A DNA stretch of 64,000 nucleotides. Source: Massilia sp. Root335. GTDB taxonomy: Bacteria; Pseudomonadota; Gammaproteobacteria; Burkholderiales; Burkholderiaceae_D. Shown piece after piece: positions 37,011 to 45,556 of the stretch. Each line of letters begins with the position of its first letter. The stretch's first letter is position 1. The stretch spans positions 301,973 through 365,972 of the forward strand of contig NZ_LMCY01000026.1 of assembly GCF_001425685.1 (NCBI RefSeq). The letters are read 5' to 3'. The notes under the pieces were generated by a model. That model was not told where the DNA came from. It did no database searches and worked only from the letters and a program-made list of their open reading frames with translations. The position numbers were made by a program, and so were the translations under genes.

Positions 37011-38117
37011 CGCGGAGGCGGCAGACACGGTCGCCGGCACCGTCGCCGACACGGTCACGGGCACGCCTGCAGCCGCCGTGGCGGGAATGCCGGCCGGCTT
37101 GAGCGCTTCGAGCCAGCGGCGCATGCGTCCGGCGTCCGCCGTGCGCGACTGCTTGCCCTTCGAGTCGAGGAACACCATGATCACGTTGCGGCCCTGAATC
37201 ATGGCCTGCATCACGAGGCAGCGCCCCGCTTCGTTGATGAAGCCCGTCTTCTGCAGGCCGATGTTCCAGTCGGGCGAGGCGACGAGGTAGTTGGTGTTGT
37301 GGTACTGCAGCGCCCGGCCGCCCGCCTGGACGACGTAACCCGGATCCGTCGTGTACTGGCGCAGCAGCGGTTCCTCGTGCGCCACCTTGACCAGCTTGGC
37401 CAGGTCGCGCGCGCTCGACACGTTCTGGCTCGACAGGCCGCTCGAATCCACATAATGCGTATCGCTCATGCCGAGTTCGCGCGCCTTCGCGTTCATCGCC
37501 TCGACGAAGGCATCGATACCGCCCGGATAGTTGCGGCCCAGCGCCGCGGCGGCGCGGTTTTCCGAGCTCATCAGGGCGATGTGCAGCAGGTTCCCGCGCG
37601 TCATGCGGGCGCCGACGGGCAGGCGCGAGCTGGTGAACTTGTGGCGGTCGACGTCGGCCTCGGTAATCGTCAGCACCTCGTTCAGGTCCTGCTGGGCCTG
37701 CACGACGAGCAGACCCGTCATCAGCTTGGTGATGGACGCGATGGGCAGCGCGACGGCGGCGTTCTTTTCGAACAGCACTTCCGAGCTCGTCTGGTCCATC
37801 ACGTAAGCGACGTTGGAGCGCAGGTCGAGCGGGTCGTGCGTGCGGTTCAGGCCGGCGATTTCGCCGGCGCTGAGCACGGCCACGGCGGGCGCGGCGCGGC
37901 GGATGCGCTGGTACACGACGCGGCGCTTGCCGTGCACCATCTCGATCCGGCGCACCATGCGCTGGCGGTTGTCGGCCGCGATCACCTTGGCCAGGTCGGT
38001 GCGCTTGGCCTTGACCCGCTTGGCCGCGGCCGCGTGTCCCTTGTGCCTGGTCGCGGCTGCGGCGGGTTCCAGCACGAACATCATGGCAATGGCGGCGGCC
38101 AGCGCGAGCTTGAGCAT
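36993..38117 (-). CDS. pbpG: D-alanyl-D-alanine endopeptidase / carboxypeptidase, PbpG (PBP7) type (374 aa)
   Basis: Periplasmic penicillin-binding protein trimming peptidoglycan cross-links. A signal peptide (MLKLALAAAIAMMFVLEPAAAA) is followed by a basic linker and the peptidase S11 domain: SxxK in LPIASITKLMTG, SxN in LMSSENRAAAALGR, KTG in IGLQKTGFINEAGR. The C-terminal ~35 residues are low-complexity Ala/Val/Pro/Thr (PATAAAGVPVTVSATVPATV) ending APVVQ, and degenerate copies of that end continue past the stop. The start at 38117 is chosen over a Met 26 codons upstream because it begins the signal peptide. Confidence 0.92.
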   Translation of the reverse strand: MLKLALAAAIAMMFVLEPAAAATRHKGHAAAAKRVKAKRTDLAKVIAADNRQRMVRRIEMVHGKRRVVYQRIRRAAPAVAVLSAGEIAGLNRTHDPLDLRSNVAYVMDQTSSEVLFEKNAAVALPIASITKLMTGLLVVQAQQDLNEVLTITEADVDRHKFTSSRLPVGARMTRGNLLHIALMSSENRAAAALGRNYPGGIDAFVEAMNAKARELGMSDTHYVDSSGLSSQNVSSARDLAKLVKVAHEEPLLRQYTTDPGYVVQAGGRALQYHNTNYLVASPDWNIGLQKTGFINEAGRCLVMQAMIQGRNVIMVFLDSKGKQSRTADAGRMRRWLEALKPAGIPATAAAGVPVTVSATVPATVSAASAAPVVQ

Positions 38118-38297
38118 CTGAAAATCCTTGAACGCGAACAGAAGAGCACTAAATGCAGTGTAGCGGAAGACGATTGGAGCGCAAGAGCGCACCAATCGAA
38201 TGTACCACCTGCGCTCGCTTTTTTCTACAACGGAAAAAACGGTGCGTTGCAGAAATCTCTTGATTTTTCAATAGCTTGCCGGCGCACCCCGAACCTG

Positions 38298-38993
38298 CTA
38301 GTCGAGGAAACGGGTGAACGCCGACACCGGTTCGCGTTCCGTCACGAGCGTGTTCTCGACCTTGTCCGGGTCGGCGTAGCCGAGCGCCATGCCGCACACG
38401 ATCATCTCTTTATCGGACAATCCGAGCTCCTCGGCAATGATGCGGTGGAACTGCGTGAACGCGGCCTGCGGACAGGTGTCGAGACCGCGTCCGCGCGCGG
38501 CGACCATGATGTTCTGCAGGAACATGCCATAGTCGAGCCAGGAGCCCTTCTCCATCACGCGGTCGATGGTGAAGATCATGCCGACGGGCGCGTCGAAGAA
38601 GCGGTAGTTGCGGCCGTGCTGGGCCGCCATGCCGGCCTTGTTCTCGCGCGTGAGGCCCAGCAGCGCATACAGGTCCCAGCCGACCTTGCGGCGCCGGTCG
38701 ACGAACGGCGACACCCACTCGCGCGGGTAGTACGCGTATTCCTCGACGTGCGCCCTGGCCTCGGACGGGTCGGCGTAGGCGGCCAGGATGCGGCCGGAGA
38801 GGCGTTCCTTCGCGGCGCCCGTCAGCACGTGGACCTTCCACGGCTGCGTGTTCGTGCCGGACGGCGCGCGCGCCGCCACTTCCAGGATGGCTTCCACGTC
38901 CTCGCGCGCGACCGGGGCCGGCAGGAAGGCGCGGATCGAACGCCGCGACGTGATGGCGGCGTCCACCGCGCGTTGTTGTTCGGTCGTGATCAT
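38298..38993 (-). CDS. Nitroreductase family flavoprotein (231 aa)
   Basis: NAD(P)H- and FMN-dependent reductase of the nitroreductase superfamily. FMN-binding blocks are ITSRRSIRAFLPAPV (about residues 14-28), ARAPSGTNTQPWKVHVLTG and, near the C-terminus, MALGYADPDKVENTL. The substrate is unknown; such enzymes reduce nitroaromatics, quinones or flavins. Length is standard. It is 9 nt downstream of the EamA gene on the same strand, so the pair may be cotranscribed. Confidence 0.9.
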   Translation of the reverse strand: MITTEQQRAVDAAITSRRSIRAFLPAPVAREDVEAILEVAARAPSGTNTQPWKVHVLTGAAKERLSGRILAAYADPSEARAHVEEYAYYPREWVSPFVDRRRKVGWDLYALLGLTRENKAGMAAQHGRNYRFFDAPVGMIFTIDRVMEKGSWLDYGMFLQNIMVAARGRGLDTCPQAAFTQFHRIIAEELGLSDKEMIVCGMALGYADPDKVENTLVTEREPVSAFTRFLD

Positions 38994-39002
38994 GTAGTCT
39001 CC

Positions 39003-39911
39003 TTATTTTTTGACGACGAATGCGACGCCCAGCACCGCGACGGCCATGCCGGCCACGCCGAGGCTGCTCAACCGTTCGCCGAACAGCAGCCAGGCCATCA
39101 CGGCCGTCGTCGGCGGGGTCAGGTACAAGAGGCTCGTCACGCGGGTCGCGTCGCTGCGGCTGATGAGGCGGAACAGCAGGAAGATGGCGCCGATCGACAG
39201 CGCCAGGATCGACCACAGCAGCGCGCCCGCGAACTGCGGCGTCCAGTGGATCGCGTCCATGCGCGGGCCGAAGCCTTCCAGCAGCACGGCGAACGGCAGC
39301 AGGGCCAGCGCCGTCGTCGCGTACTGGATCACGGTGCCGGTGCGCAGGTCGAATTGCGGACAGAAGCGCTTCTGGTACATCGTCCCCGCCGTGATCGACA
39401 GCAGGGCCAGCACGCACAGCGCGATCGCCGCGGGCGCCAGGCCGTTCAGGTGGATTTTCGCCGCCACCACGAGGCCCACGCCGCACAGGCCCAGCATCAG
39501 CCCCAGCCATTGACGCGGCCGGACCCGTTCGCCGATCAGCGGCGCGGCGATGGCCGTCAGGATCGGCTGCATGCCCACGATCAGCGCGGACAGCCCGGCC
39601 GGCATGCCGAGCTTGATGGCGCTCCACACGCCGCCCAGATAGCCGGCCTGCAGCAGCAGTCCGGCCAGCGCCACGTGCCCCACGCGCCCGCGCGGCCACG
39701 CGGCTCCCGTCAGCAGCACGACGGGCAGCAGGATCGCCACGGCGCCCAGGCAGCGCAGGATGAGGAAGGACAACGGCGGCGCATACGGCAACCCGTATTT
39801 CGCGGCGATGAAACCGGTGCTCCAGAGAAACACGAAGAACAGCGGCATCGGCGACAGCCAGCGTGCCTGCTGCATGGCCGGACTGGCTGGCGTTGCGGTC
39901 ATATCGGACAT
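39003..39911 (-). CDS. EamA/DMT family transporter (302 aa)
   Basis: Second member of the drug/metabolite exporter superfamily here, with about ten membrane helices in two EamA repeats. Repeat 1 opens PLFFVFLWSTGFIAAKYGLP, and repeat 2 contains FRLISRSDATRVTSLLYLTP, a common EamA block with proline near helix 9. It shares little detailed sequence with the one at 22675. The substrate cannot be inferred. The Met at 39911 is used; a Met four codons later is possible. It precedes the nitroreductase gene by 9 nt. Confidence 0.9.
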   Translation of the reverse strand: MSDMTATPASPAMQQARWLSPMPLFFVFLWSTGFIAAKYGLPYAPPLSFLILRCLGAVAILLPVVLLTGAAWPRGRVGHVALAGLLLQAGYLGGVWSAIKLGMPAGLSALIVGMQPILTAIAAPLIGERVRPRQWLGLMLGLCGVGLVVAAKIHLNGLAPAAIALCVLALLSITAGTMYQKRFCPQFDLRTGTVIQYATTALALLPFAVLLEGFGPRMDAIHWTPQFAGALLWSILALSIGAIFLLFRLISRSDATRVTSLLYLTPPTTAVMAWLLFGERLSSLGVAGMAVAVLGVAFVVKK

Positions 39912-40258
39912 CGTCGGAAAGCAGATCGGACAACAAGTCTAGCATGGGCGACCGGTGCCGTTAGCCCTTGCTGCAAAGCACTAAAGTGTTGTAACCGCGC
40001 AAACACATATGGCGCAAACGATTGAAACCATTGATCTTACTCAAGAGATTGCGGTCCAATTGTGCGACGCATCAAAAGTGCTTGACGCATAATCGAAAAG
40101 CGTGAAAAATGGCTTCATGTTGCGGCGCACAATCTTTGAGTTATATCAAGTAGCCGCCTGAGTTTTTCCCTGTATCACCGCTTCACTGGTCCCTAAGCAG
40201 GTGTCCCAAGGCACCTCAAAAGCAAAGTTCACATAACGATCCATTACTGGAGAACCAT
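39912..40258 (+). promoter_or_regulatory. Upstream region of the phasin gene
   Basis: 347 nt without a gene and with clearly lower G+C in its middle. A -10-like CATAAT is at 40088-40093 without a convincing -35. A small hairpin AGGTG/CACCT (40199-40203, 40212-40216) lies about 40 nt before the start. Ribosome binding site GGAGA just upstream of ATG. No known operator motif was recognised. Confidence 0.4.
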
Positions 40259-40834
40259 ATGTTTGCATTCCCTGAGCAGTTTTCGAACGCGACCAAAGCC
40301 AACCTCGAATCCCAGTTCGCCCTGTTTTCGGCCCTGACCTCCAAGACCTTCGAAGGCGTGGAAAAGCTGGTGGACCTGAACATCAACACCGTCAAGGCCG
40401 CGCTCGAGGACTCGTCGGCAACCACGCGCCAGCTGCTGGCTGTCAAGGATGCCCAGGAATTCTTCGCCGTGTCGGCTTCGCAAGCCCAGCCGGCCGCTGA
40501 AAAGGCCCTGGCCTACAGCCGCCAGGTGGCATCGATCGCCGCCGACACCGGCGCCGAGTTCTCGAAAGCCGCCGAAGGCCAGTTCGCCGAAGTCAACCGC
40601 AAGGTAATCTCGCTGGTCGACGAAGTGACCAAGAACGCCCCGGCCGGTTCGGAGACCTATGTCTCGGCCCTGAAAACCGCCATCAGCAACGCCAACGCCG
40701 GCTACGAACAGTTCACCAAGACGACCAAGCAGGCCGTCGAGGCGATCGAGTCGAACCTGAACGCGGCCGTGTCGCAGTTCACGCAAGCCACCCGCAAGGC
40801 TGGCGCTGCCGCCAACTCGGCTGCCGCTGCCTAA
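40259..40834 (+). CDS. phaP: Phasin family protein, PhaP type (191 aa)
   Basis: Amphipathic helical protein that coats polyhydroxyalkanoate granules. The N-terminal block [20 protein letters not shown] and the following [20 protein letters not shown] are the Phasin_2 pattern of betaproteobacteria. The rest is Ala/Glu/Lys-rich helix with no cysteine, ending in an Ala-rich tail [11 protein letters not shown]. It implies PHB storage, though no phaC or phaB is in the window. The codon choice and the strong terminator suggest high expression. Confidence 0.94.
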   Translation: MFAFPEQFSNATKANLESQFALFSALTSKTFEGVEKLVDLNINTVKAALEDSSATTRQLLAVKDAQEFFAVSASQAQPAAEKALAYSRQVASIAADTGAEFSKAAEGQFAEVNRKVISLVDEVTKNAPAGSETYVSALKTAISNANAGYEQFTKTTKQAVEAIESNLNAAVSQFTQATRKAGAAANSAAAA

Positions 40835-40877
40835 GCGGCAAGAATCACCGCGCAGCTTCCTCCTCGCAGGAAGCCAA

Positions 40878-40920
40878 ACGGCCCGGACCGCGCAAGCGGT
40901 GCCGGGCCGTTCGTTTTATT
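40878..40920 (+). terminator. Rho-independent terminator after phaP
   Basis: ACGGCCCGG (40878-40886) pairs with CCGGGCCGT (40902-40910), with an inner CCG/CGG extension, followed by TCGTTTTATT. Confidence 0.92.
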
Positions 40921-40938
40921 TCCTCAAAGCCTTGAAAA

Positions 40939-41023
40939 CGTCATTCCCGCGCAGGCGGGAACCTAATTTGTATGCGTTATCGAAACGCGAACAACTCGAG
41001 TCCCCGCCTCCGCGGGGACGACG
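40939..41023. repeat. Inverted repeat, CGTCRTTCCCGC family, copy 3
   Basis: Left end CGTCATTCCCGCGCAGGCGG, right end ...CGCGGGGACGACG. Again in a convergent gap, between phaP and livF. Confidence 0.85.
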
Positions 41024-41035
41024 GTAATCGTCCGA

Positions 41036-41761
41036 CTATTCGCCCAGATACGCCGCCTGCACCCGCGGATCGTGCAACATGTCCTGCGCATTGCCCGTCA
41101 TCGTGATCGCGCCGGATTCCATCACGTAGGCACGGTGCGCGGCCTGCAGCGCCAGCTTCGCGTTCTGCTCCACGAGCAGGACCGTGATGCCCTGCCCCGA
41201 CACGTCGCGGATCACCTCGAAGATCTTTTCGACCATGATCGGCGCCAGGCCCATCGACGGCTCGTCCAGCAGCAGCAGGGTCGGATGGCACATCAGCGCG
41301 CGCGCCATCGCCAGCATCTGCTGCTCGCCGCCGGACAGCGTGCCGGCCAGCTGGCCGGCACGCTCTTTCAGGCGCGGGAACACCGCGTACCACTTCTCGA
41401 TGTCGGCGTCGATGCCGGCCTTGTCGTTGCGCGTGTAAGCGCCCATCAACAGGTTTTCGTGGATGGTCATGCGCGTGAACACGCCACGGCCTTCCGGCAC
41501 CATCGCGAGCTTCTGCTCGACCAGCTTGAACGATTTGTTGGCGTTCAACGGCTGGCCGAGATAGCTGACCGTGCCTTCGACCTTGCACGGCGGCAGCGTG
41601 CCCGTGATCGCTTTCAGGGTCGTCGTCTTGCCCGCGCCGTTGGCGCCGATCAGCGTGACGAGTTCACCGCGGTTGACTTCCAGGTCGATCCCTTTGACGG
41701 CCTTGATGCCGCCATACGCCACCTTCAGGCCGGCAATTTTAAGAACGTTGTCGGGCTTCAA
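41036..41761 (-). CDS. livF: Branched-chain amino acid ABC transporter ATPase LivF (241 aa)
   Basis: One of two ATPases of the high-affinity branched-chain amino acid importer. Walker A LIGANGAGKTTTLKAI, signature LSGGEQQMLAMARAL, Walker B LLLLDEPSMGLAP and VPEGRGVFTRMTIHENLLMG are LivF features. No Met precedes the domain; the start is taken as TTG at 41761 (protein begins LKPDNVLKIAGLKVAY), because GGAGG lies 6 nt upstream and the codon overlaps the livG stop. Last gene of livH-M-G-F. Confidence 0.94.
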   Translation of the reverse strand: MKPDNVLKIAGLKVAYGGIKAVKGIDLEVNRGELVTLIGANGAGKTTTLKAITGTLPPCKVEGTVSYLGQPLNANKSFKLVEQKLAMVPEGRGVFTRMTIHENLLMGAYTRNDKAGIDADIEKWYAVFPRLKERAGQLAGTLSGGEQQMLAMARALMCHPTLLLLDEPSMGLAPIMVEKIFEVIRDVSGQGITVLLVEQNAKLALQAAHRAYVMESGAITMTGNAQDMLHDPRVQAAYLGE

Positions 41762-42525
41762 GCAGCACCTCCGAGATAGGCTTCGATGACGGCAGGATTC
41801 TTCTGGATCTCGGCCGGCAGCCCTTCCGCGATCAGCTTGCCGTATTCCAGCACCGAGATGCGGTCGCACAGCCCCATCATGAGTTTCACGTCGTGTTCGA
41901 TCAGCAGGATCGTGACGCCCGCGTCCTGGATCTTGACCAGCAGTTCGCGCAGCGCGACCTTTTCCGTCGCATTCATGCCGGCCGCGGGCTCGTCCAGCGC
42001 AAGCAGCTTCGGCTCCGTCGCCAGCGCGCGCGCGATCTCCAGGCGGCGCTGGTCGCCATACGACAGGAAGCGCGCCGTGCGCTGGGCAAATTGCCCGATG
42101 CCGACGAAGTCCAGCAGCTCCTGCGCGCGGGCGCGGATCGCGGCCTCTTCCCGGCGCGCGGCGCCGTGGCGGAAGATGGCGCCGAACACGCCCTGGTGCG
42201 TGCGCACGTGGCGCCCGACCATCACGTTTTCCAGCGCCGACATTTCGCCGAACAGCCGGATGTTCTGGAACGTCCGCGCGATGCCGGCCTTGGCGACGGC
42301 GTGCGGCGCGGACGGCGAATACGGCTTGCCGTCCAGCTCGAACGTGCCCGTGTCCGGCTGGTACAGGCCCGTGATCACGTTGAAGAACGTGGTCTTGCCG
42401 GCGCCGTTCGGTCCGATCAGGCCGTAGATCTGGCCCCGGGCGATCTTGATGCCGACGTCCGTCAGGGCCTGCAGGCCGCCGAAGCGTTTATTGACGCCGG
42501 AGATGTTCAGCAGGGTCTCGCTCAT
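41758..42525 (-). CDS. livG: Branched-chain amino acid ABC transporter ATPase LivG (255 aa)
   Basis: Second ATPase of the Liv importer. Walker A LIGPNGAGKTTFFNVITG, family block ARTFQNIRLFGEMSALENVM, signature LSYGDQRRLEIARAL and Walker B LLALDEPAAGMN are intact. The block between Walker A and signature is longer than in LivF, as is normal. The start MSETLLNISGVNKRFGG at 42525 overlaps the livM stop by 4 nt (ATGA), and its own stop overlaps the livF TTG start, so all three are translationally coupled. Confidence 0.95.
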   Translation of the reverse strand: MSETLLNISGVNKRFGGLQALTDVGIKIARGQIYGLIGPNGAGKTTFFNVITGLYQPDTGTFELDGKPYSPSAPHAVAKAGIARTFQNIRLFGEMSALENVMVGRHVRTHQGVFGAIFRHGAARREEAAIRARAQELLDFVGIGQFAQRTARFLSYGDQRRLEIARALATEPKLLALDEPAAGMNATEKVALRELLVKIQDAGVTILLIEHDVKLMMGLCDRISVLEYGKLIAEGLPAEIQKNPAVIEAYLGGAA

Positions 42526-43745
42526 GCCTCGCGCTCCTCGTTTTCCCTTTCCTTGTCTTCCTTGGCGATGGCGGCAGCCGGACGGTCTTCCTTGATGGGC
42601 GACGGCCACAGCCCGGCCGGACGGTTCAGCATGATCAACACCATGGCCAGGCCGTACAGCAACTGGCGCAGCACTTCGGCCTCGATGACGACCTTGCCGA
42701 ACAACGCCTGCTGCGCGGGCTCGACGACGTGGCGCAGCACTTCCGGCAACGCGGCCAGCAGCACGCCGCCCATCACGACGCCGGGGATGTGGCCGATGCC
42801 GCCCAGCACGACCATCGCCAGCACGGCGATCGATTCCGTCAGCGAGAACGATTCCGGAGAAACAAAACCCTGGAAGGCCGCGAACATGGCGCCCGCGACG
42901 CCGCCGAACGACGCGCCCATCGAGAACGCAAGCAGCTTCACGTTGCGGGTGTTGATGCCCATCGCCTTCGCCGCGATCTCGTCCTCGCGGATCGCGACCC
43001 AGGCGCGGCCCAGGCGCGAGTGCTGCATGCGGCTCGTCATGAAGATCGTCACGATGCACAGCAGCAGGAACAGGAAGTAGTACGCGTTGACGGACGGGAT
43101 GCCGAAACCGGCGATGTACACGGTCGCGCGCGACCCCGGTTCGCCGGCCAGCGACAGGCCGAAGATCCGGACCGGATCGATCAGGTTCACGCCTTGCGGG
43201 CCGTTGGTGAAATTGATCGGATCGTTCAGGTTGTTCATGAAGATCCGGATGATCTCGCCGAAGCCCAGCGTGACGATGGCGAGATAGTCGCCGCGCAATT
43301 TGAGCGTCGGCGCGCCCAGCAGCGCGCCGAACAGCGCGGCCACGAGCCCCGCCAGCGGGACGACGAACCAGACGGACAGGTGGATGCCGTTCGTGCGCAC
43401 GTCCTCGCCGAAGGTGCGGACGATGGCGTCCTGCAGCTCGGGGTGGTAGTTCACGACGGATTCCAGCAGCGCGGCGAACTGCGGCGACGCCAGCAGGCCG
43501 GTGAGGTAGGCGCCGACGGCGAAGAACGCGATATAGCCCAGGTCGAGCAGGCCGGCGAAACCGACCACGATGTTCAGGCCCAGCGCCAGCATGATGTACA
43601 GCAGCGCCATGTCGATGATGCGTACCCACGAGTTGCCGAACTGCGCGGCGACGAACGGGAACACGAGCATCACGGCCAGCAGCAGCGCCATGCTGGCATA
43701 CGATTGCCGCGGTTTGTGCGCGGTGTCGAAGGTCAGGAGAGCCAT
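42522..43745 (-). CDS. livM: Branched-chain amino acid ABC transporter permease LivM (407 aa)
   Basis: Inner-membrane permease partner of LivH, with about nine helices. Family blocks: LNIVVGFAGLLDLGYIAFFA, GAPTLKLRGDYLAIVTLGFG, RLGRAWVAIREDEIAAKAMG (cytoplasmic loop that contacts the ATPases) and ESIAVLAMVVLGGIGHIPGV. It is longer than many LivM proteins: an insert (residues ~80-115, PEL to GIHLSVWF) sits between early helices, and the C-terminus is charged (KEDKERENEEREA). It begins 11 nt after livH. Confidence 0.94.
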   Translation of the reverse strand: MALLTFDTAHKPRQSYASMALLLAVMLVFPFVAAQFGNSWVRIIDMALLYIMLALGLNIVVGFAGLLDLGYIAFFAVGAYLTGLLASPQFAALLESVVNYHPELQDAIVRTFGEDVRTNGIHLSVWFVVPLAGLVAALFGALLGAPTLKLRGDYLAIVTLGFGEIIRIFMNNLNDPINFTNGPQGVNLIDPVRIFGLSLAGEPGSRATVYIAGFGIPSVNAYYFLFLLLCIVTIFMTSRMQHSRLGRAWVAIREDEIAAKAMGINTRNVKLLAFSMGASFGGVAGAMFAAFQGFVSPESFSLTESIAVLAMVVLGGIGHIPGVVMGGVLLAALPEVLRHVVEPAQQALFGKVVIEAEVLRQLLYGLAMVLIMLNRPAGLWPSPIKEDRPAAAIAKEDKERENEEREA

Positions 43746-43756
43746 GTGACGCCTCC

Positions 43757-44686
43757 TTACGCGCGGTCGGCCACGCGCTCGCCCATGATGCCGGACGGCC
43801 GCACGGTCAGCACGAGGATCAGCACGATGAACGCGAAGATGTCCTGGTAATTACTGCCCAGGAAGCCGCCGGTGAGGTCGCCGATATAGCCGGCGCCCAG
43901 GCTTTCGATGATGCCGAGGACGATCCCGCCGATCATGGCGCCATAGATATTGCCGATACCGCCCAGCACGGCCGCCGAGAACGCCTTCATGCCCGGCACG
44001 GTGCCCATCGCGAACTGGATCGACGCATAATTCGCGCCCCACATCACGCCGGCGACGGCGGCCAGCGCGGCGCCGATGGCGAACGTGGCGACGATGACGC
44101 GGTTCGAATCGACGCCCATCAGGCCGGCCACGCGCGGATTCTCGGCGACGGCGCGCATCGCGCGGCCCATGCGGGTCTTTTCGACGAGGAAGACGAGGCC
44201 GACCATGGCCGCGGCGGCCAGCACGAGCAGCAGCACCTGCGTGTGCGAGATGACGGCGCCGGCGACCGTGATCGGATCGGACGACAGCAGTTGCGGGAAC
44301 GGCAGCGGGCTGCGGCCCCAGATCATCATGGCAAAGGTCTGCAGCAGGATCGAGACGCCGATGGCGGTGATCAGCGGCGCCAGGCGCGGCGCGTTGCGCA
44401 GGCGGCGGTAGGCGATGCGTTCGATGAGGATATTGACCAGCATCGTGACCGGAATGGCGCCGACGATGGCGATGGCCAACTGCACGCCGCCGGGCAAGCC
44501 GGGGAACGCGCTGTCCAGGAGTTTCAGGATCGTCAGGCCGACCATGGCGCCGATCATCAGCACGTCGCCGTGGGCAAAGTTGATCAGGTTGAGCACGCCG
44601 TACACCATCGTGTAGCCGAGCGCGATGAGCGCATACATGCTGCCCAGCACCAGCCCGTTCAGGATCTGTTGGACAAAAGTTTCCAT
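43757..44686 (-). CDS. livH: Branched-chain amino acid ABC transporter permease LivH (309 aa)
   Basis: First gene of the Liv operon. Membrane protein opening ETFVQQILNGLVLGSMYALI with the following GYTMVYGVLNLINFAHGDVL, a LivH signature; the cytoplasmic coupling loop reads RMGRAMRAVAENPRVAGLMG. The frame is open 21 codons further, but the Met at 44686 follows GAAAGGAAA and matches relatives. No periplasmic binding protein (livJ/livK) gene is adjacent. The leader carries a terminator-like hairpin overlapped by a 15-codon reading frame. Confidence 0.94.
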   Translation of the reverse strand: METFVQQILNGLVLGSMYALIALGYTMVYGVLNLINFAHGDVLMIGAMVGLTILKLLDSAFPGLPGGVQLAIAIVGAIPVTMLVNILIERIAYRRLRNAPRLAPLITAIGVSILLQTFAMMIWGRSPLPFPQLLSSDPITVAGAVISHTQVLLLVLAAAAMVGLVFLVEKTRMGRAMRAVAENPRVAGLMGVDSNRVIVATFAIGAALAAVAGVMWGANYASIQFAMGTVPGMKAFSAAVLGGIGNIYGAMIGGIVLGIIESLGAGYIGDLTGGFLGSNYQDIFAFIVLILVLTVRPSGIMGERVADRA

Positions 44687-44708
44687 GCTTGTGTGGTTTC
44701 CTTTCGAA

Positions 44709-44756
44709 CTAACAAAAACGGCACCCGTGGTACGAGTGCCGCCATTCAAGCAACAT
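44709..44756 (-). CDS. Possible 15-codon leader peptide before livH
   Basis: ATG at 44756 opens MLLEWRHSYHGCRFC and stops at TAG (44711-44709), 22 nt before livH. The frame runs straight through the terminator-like hairpin. Two Leu codons follow the start. The ribosome binding site is weak (CGGAA). Speculative. Confidence 0.2.
   Translation of the reverse strand: MLLEWRHSYHGCRFC
44712..44741 (-). terminator. Terminator-like hairpin in the livH leader
   Basis: On the minus strand CGGCAC (44741-44736) pairs with GTGCCG (44724-44719), with an inner CGT/ACG pairing, followed by TTTTTGTT. It is about 33 nt before livH, where a full terminator would silence the operon unless regulated. Confidence 0.6.
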
Positions 44757-44851
44757 AATTCCGAGCGTCATCATAGCGATGTTTTGGAAAAACCGACATC
44801 GAAAAATGGTCGGGGCAGCGAACAATAATTTTCTCTCAGCGCAAGCGTACT

Positions 44852-44930
44852 CGTCGTTCCCGCGCAGGCGGGAACCCAATTTTTCTCGCCAGGCCGCGAA
44901 CCTTGGGTCCCCGCCTTCGCAGGGACGACG
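44852..44930. repeat. Inverted repeat, CGTCRTTCCCGC family, copy 4
   Basis: Left end CGTCGTTCCCGCGCAGGCGG, right end ...CAGGGACGACG. Lies between livH and apt, which are both on the minus strand, 21 nt after the apt stop. Confidence 0.85.
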
Positions 44931-44951
44931 ACCGACGGCGCCAAGCCAAGC

Positions 44952-45494
44952 TTACACGTCGCGCAGCGTCACCACCGGCATGCTCAGCGCACGCTTGTCC
45001 TTGAAGAACGCCACGTCGAACAGGGCCGCCGCGCCCACGACATCCTTGCCGATCCGGCGCAGCAGCGTCGCCGCCGCCTCGATCGTGCCGCCCGTCGCGA
45101 GCACGTCGTCAACGATCAGCACGCGCCGGCCCTTGATGCGCTCCGGCTGGATCTCGATCGTCGCGCTGCCGTATTCGCGGCGGTAGTCGATGCCGATCGC
45201 GTCGCCCGGCAGCTTGCCGGGTTTGCGCGCCATCGCGAAGCCGAGGCCGCGCTGGTACGCGAGCGCGCCCGCGAGCATGAAGCCGCGCGCATCCATCGCG
45301 AGCAGGAAGTCGACGTCCAGGTGGGCCGTGCGCTCCGTCAGCGCGTCGATGGCGAGCTGCCAGTGGTGCGGATTGTCGAAGACGCAGCCCACGTCGATGA
45401 AGTTGACGCCCGGCTCCGGGTAGTCCTGGAAGAATTCCAGCGGAATGGCGTCGAAAGCGGAGGGCGAGCGCGGGCGCAGGTCGAATACGTTCAT
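44952..45494 (-). CDS. apt: Adenine phosphoribosyltransferase (180 aa)
   Basis: Purine salvage enzyme joining adenine and PRPP to AMP. The PRPP-binding motif RRVLIVDDVLATGGTIEAA is intact, and the hood and flexible-loop region reads MARKPGKLPGDAIGIDYRREYG. FQDYPEPGVNFIDV near residue 23 is the Apt N-terminal signature. Length equals the family norm. With the adenine deaminase at 3713 the cell has two fates for free adenine. It lies 62 nt downstream of ispH, separated by a perfect GC hairpin. Confidence 0.94.
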   Translation of the reverse strand: MNVFDLRPRSPSAFDAIPLEFFQDYPEPGVNFIDVGCVFDNPHHWQLAIDALTERTAHLDVDFLLAMDARGFMLAGALAYQRGLGFAMARKPGKLPGDAIGIDYRREYGSATIEIQPERIKGRRVLIVDDVLATGGTIEAAATLLRRIGKDVVGAAALFDVAFFKDKRALSMPVVTLRDV

Positions 45495-45521
45495 GGGTCG
45501 GACAAAGGAATTGTTCGGCAG

Positions 45522-45543
45522 GCCCGCGGCGCCGGCCGCGGGC
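45522..45543 (-). other. GC hairpin between ispH and apt
   Basis: GCCCGCGGC (45522-45530) and GCCGCGGGC (45535-45543) form a perfect 9-bp stem with a 4-nt loop. No T-tract follows on the minus strand, so it may be a weak terminator or mRNA-stability element. Confidence 0.5.
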
Positions 45544-45556
45544 GGGGAATGGCAGA

